NCBI GenBank assembly: GCA_021814085.1
Contig: JAKAJA010000084.1
Coordinates: 1 to 7,531, forward strand
From: Acidobacteriota bacterium
GTDB taxonomy: Bacteria > Acidobacteriota > UBA4820 > DSQY01
DNA: 7,531 bases
Reading direction: 5' to 3'
The notes under the pieces: model-generated
Seen by the model: the letters and a program-made list of their open reading frames with translations, nothing else
What the model was told of the DNA's origin: nothing
The model's database searches: none
Shown: one piece after another, positions 6,231-7,531 of the stretch
How the letters are laid out: each line of letters opens with the position of its first letter
How positions within the stretch are numbered: position 1 is the stretch's first letter
Position numbers and translations under genes: made by a program

Positions 6231-6259
6231 TTGGAATGCGGCGCCACTCGTCCTATACT
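6231..6259 (+). promoter_or_regulatory. Candidate sigma70-type promoter for the DUF4388-RNase J unit
   Basis: TTGGAA (6231-6236, four of six matches to TTGACA) and TATACT (6254-6259, five of six matches to TATAAT) are separated by exactly 17 nt. Transcription would begin near 6266-6268, giving a very short leader of about 12-14 nt that contains the GGGAG ribosome-binding site (6271-6275) before the ATG at 6280. It lies immediately after the heptamer repeats. Confidence 0.6.
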
Positions 6260-6279
6260 GAATCGCTATAGGGAGTTGC

Positions 6280-7047
6280 ATGCCGGACTACATTTTCAAG
6301 GGCTCGCTGGTGGACAACCCACTGCCAGAGGTCCTTCAGAAGATCAATTACTACAAGGTGCCGGGGGTGCTCACCGTGGCATCTCACCTCGGCTCGAAAG
6401 AGATTTTCATGTCCGGGGGAAACGTCATCTTCGCCTCGTCCACCTTCGACAACGACCGCCTGGGTGAGTTCCTCCTCCAGGCGGGCCGGATCAGCCCGGC
6501 CCAGTACGATCGTTCGGTCCAGATCATTAAGACTACGGGGAAGCGCCAGGGCGCGGCCTTGGTGGAGATTGGCGTCCTGACCCCGCCGGAACTGCTCCAG
6601 GCCGTGAAGGACCAGGTGACGGCCATCGTGTGGTCCCTCTTCAACTGGCCGGAGGGCACCGTCACCTTCGCCGTGGGCAAGTTCAAGGACGACGAGATCA
6701 TCAAACTCAACTTGGACACGAGGCAGGTGATCCTCCAGGGCATCCAGGCCATCGAGGATCCCAAGCGGATCGTCCGCTGGCTCGGGCGCAAGGAAGAGGT
6801 CTTCGAGCCCTCGGACAACGCCCTGGCCCTCCTCCCGAGCCTGCCCCTCGGGCAGACGGACCGGCTCGTCCTTCGCCTGGTGGACGGCGTGCGCAGTTTT
6901 CTGGGCATCCTCCAGACCGCCACCTTCGACTCGGGAGACACGGTGAAATCCCTTTACTCCTTGTACACTTTGGGCCTCATCCGCAAGAAGAACACGGTCA
7001 TCAAGATCGTGGCGGGCTCCGCGGGATCGGGGGGGAACGACCGTTGA
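6280..7047 (+). CDS. DUF4388 (PATAN-like) domain protein
   Basis: The 255-residue protein has no signal peptide or membrane segment and should be cytoplasmic. The N-terminus (FKGSLVDNPLPEVLQKINYY, 6-25), followed by GVLTV and KEIFMSGGNVIFASS (40-54), is typical of DUF4388, a domain found in many signalling and gliding/motility-associated proteins, especially in deltaproteobacteria-like and acidobacterial lineages. Residues about 62-155 continue this module, with RISPAQYDRSVQI and GVLTPPELLQAVKDQV resembling its usual helical section. Residues about 190-237 (TDRLVLRLVDGVRSF to LYSLYTLGLIRKK) look like a small helical, winged-helix-like segment often attached to it. The tail is Gly/Ser-rich. 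The ATG at 6280 has GGGAG 4 nt upstream. The stop codon overlaps the TTG start of the RNase J gene, so the two are probably co-translated. The biochemical function is unknown; a protein-interaction or signalling role is inferred. Confidence 0.88.
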   Translation: MPDYIFKGSLVDNPLPEVLQKINYYKVPGVLTVASHLGSKEIFMSGGNVIFASSTFDNDRLGEFLLQAGRISPAQYDRSVQIIKTTGKRQGAALVEIGVLTPPELLQAVKDQVTAIVWSLFNWPEGTVTFAVGKFKDDEIIKLNLDTRQVILQGIQAIEDPKRIVRWLGRKEEVFEPSDNALALLPSLPLGQTDRLVLRLVDGVRSFLGILQTATFDSGDTVKSLYSLYTLGLIRKKNTVIKIVAGSAGSGGNDR

Positions 7048-7531
7048 TCAAGATCTCCTTCATGGGCGGCCTGGGCGACTTCGGCAAGAACATGACCGTT
7101 CTCGAACACGAGGGTGCCCTCCTGGTCATAGACTGCGGGAGCATGTTCCCGGAGGCGGACATCCCCGGGATCGACCTCGTCATCCCCGACCTGACTTACA
7201 TCCAGGACAACGCCGATCGAGTGGCGGGCCTGGTCCTGACGCACGGGCATGAGGACCACATCGGCGCCGCCCCCTTCTTGCTGGACCGCGTGCCCGTCCC
7301 CGTGTTCGCCTCCCGGCTCACCATGGGGCTCCTGAACCGCAAGCTGGACGAGATCAAGGTGGAGCCTCCCTCCCGAACCCTGCTGAAGGCCGGGACCCGC
7401 GTGAAGGCGGGGCCCTTCACCCTGGAAGGCATCCCCGTCACCCACTCCATCCCCGATGCCATGGCCCTCGCCATATCGACGTCCGAGGGGACCCTCCTCC
7501 ACACGGGGGATTTCAAGCTCGACCAGACTCC
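7044..7531 (+). CDS. rnj: Ribonuclease J, N-terminal part (partial, C-terminus missing)
   Basis: The first 162 codons are present. Ribonuclease J is a metallo-beta-lactamase/beta-CASP ribonuclease with endonuclease and 5'-3' exonuclease activity in mRNA decay and rRNA maturation. IKISFMGGLGDFGKNM (2-17) matches the conserved first strand and glycine loop. THGHEDHIGA (66-75) is the HxHxDH metal-binding motif (His67, His69, Asp71, His72). His134 in VTHSIPDA and Asp156 in HTGDFKLDQTP are further ligands. The beta-CASP and C-terminal domains lie beyond the edge. The TTG at 7044 is preferred because it retains the first beta strand; the next ATG (7062) would delete it. The TTG overlaps the TGA of the DUF4388 gene (7044-7047, TTGA), with a G-rich stretch a few bases upstream as a possible ribosome-binding site. 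The gene appears to depend on the DUF4388 promoter. Confidence 0.95.
   Translation, partial: MIKISFMGGLGDFGKNMTVLEHEGALLVIDCGSMFPEADIPGIDLVIPDLTYIQDNADRVAGLVLTHGHEDHIGAAPFLLDRVPVPVFASRLTMGLLNRKLDEIKVEPPSRTLLKAGTRVKAGPFTLEGIPVTHSIPDAMALAISTSEGTLLHTGDFKLDQT

Noticed and set aside
6954..7502. A 182-codon minus-strand frame
   Set aside because: It is antisense to the end of the DUF4388 gene and the start of RNase J; the RNase J frame carries the metal-binding motifs.

Overview
The window is about 7.5 kb of GC-rich bacterial chromosome (my estimate is low-to-mid 60s % GC, with strong GC bias at third codon positions that produces long false antisense reading frames). The gene families present are DUF3857/transglutaminase-like secreted proteins, an AlgI-type MBOAT O-acyltransferase with an SGNH partner, a Trm112-like zinc protein, a DUF4388 (PATAN-like) protein and ribonuclease J. 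Together they suggest an environmental Gram-negative such as an acidobacterium or a deltaproteobacterium-like lineage. This is an inference from gene content; no marker in the window fixes the phylum.

Layout. Positions 1-5739, all on the minus strand, hold a tight four-gene run. In transcription order it is: (i) a 672-aa secreted DUF3857 protein with an intact transglutaminase-like Cys-His-Asp triad (5739-3721); (ii) 14 nt later, a 626-aa secreted paralogue in which the Cys and His positions are replaced (3706-1826); (iii) 9 nt later, a 474-aa AlgI-like MBOAT membrane O-acyltransferase (1816-392); (iv) overlapping by 26 nt, a membrane-anchored SGNH-hydrolase-like protein that runs off the left edge (417-1). 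Upstream on the same strand is a 58-aa Trm112/UPF0434 zinc-ribbon protein (6040-5864). On the plus strand, a DUF4388 protein (6280-7047) overlaps by 4 nt the start of ribonuclease J (from 7044, running off the right edge).

The MBOAT and SGNH proteins together look like an O-acetylation machine for an exported polysaccharide or cell-envelope polymer. In known alginate, cellulose and peptidoglycan systems the MBOAT moves acetyl groups across the membrane and the SGNH partner transfers them. The two DUF3857 proteins would work in the same extracytoplasmic compartment, one probably catalytic and the other probably a non-catalytic partner. Their placement at the head of the O-acetylation run is the most interesting genetic feature here. 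The DUF4388-RNase J pair is a separate, divergently transcribed unit with a recognisable sigma70-like promoter.

Both intergenic gaps beside the Trm112-like gene (5740-5863 and 6041-6279) contain short tandem repeats of 7-8 bp built on a GGTGA/TCACC core. They are arranged as complementary arms that can fold into imperfect hairpins. No tRNA, rRNA, CRISPR array, insertion sequence or classical U-tract terminator was seen.
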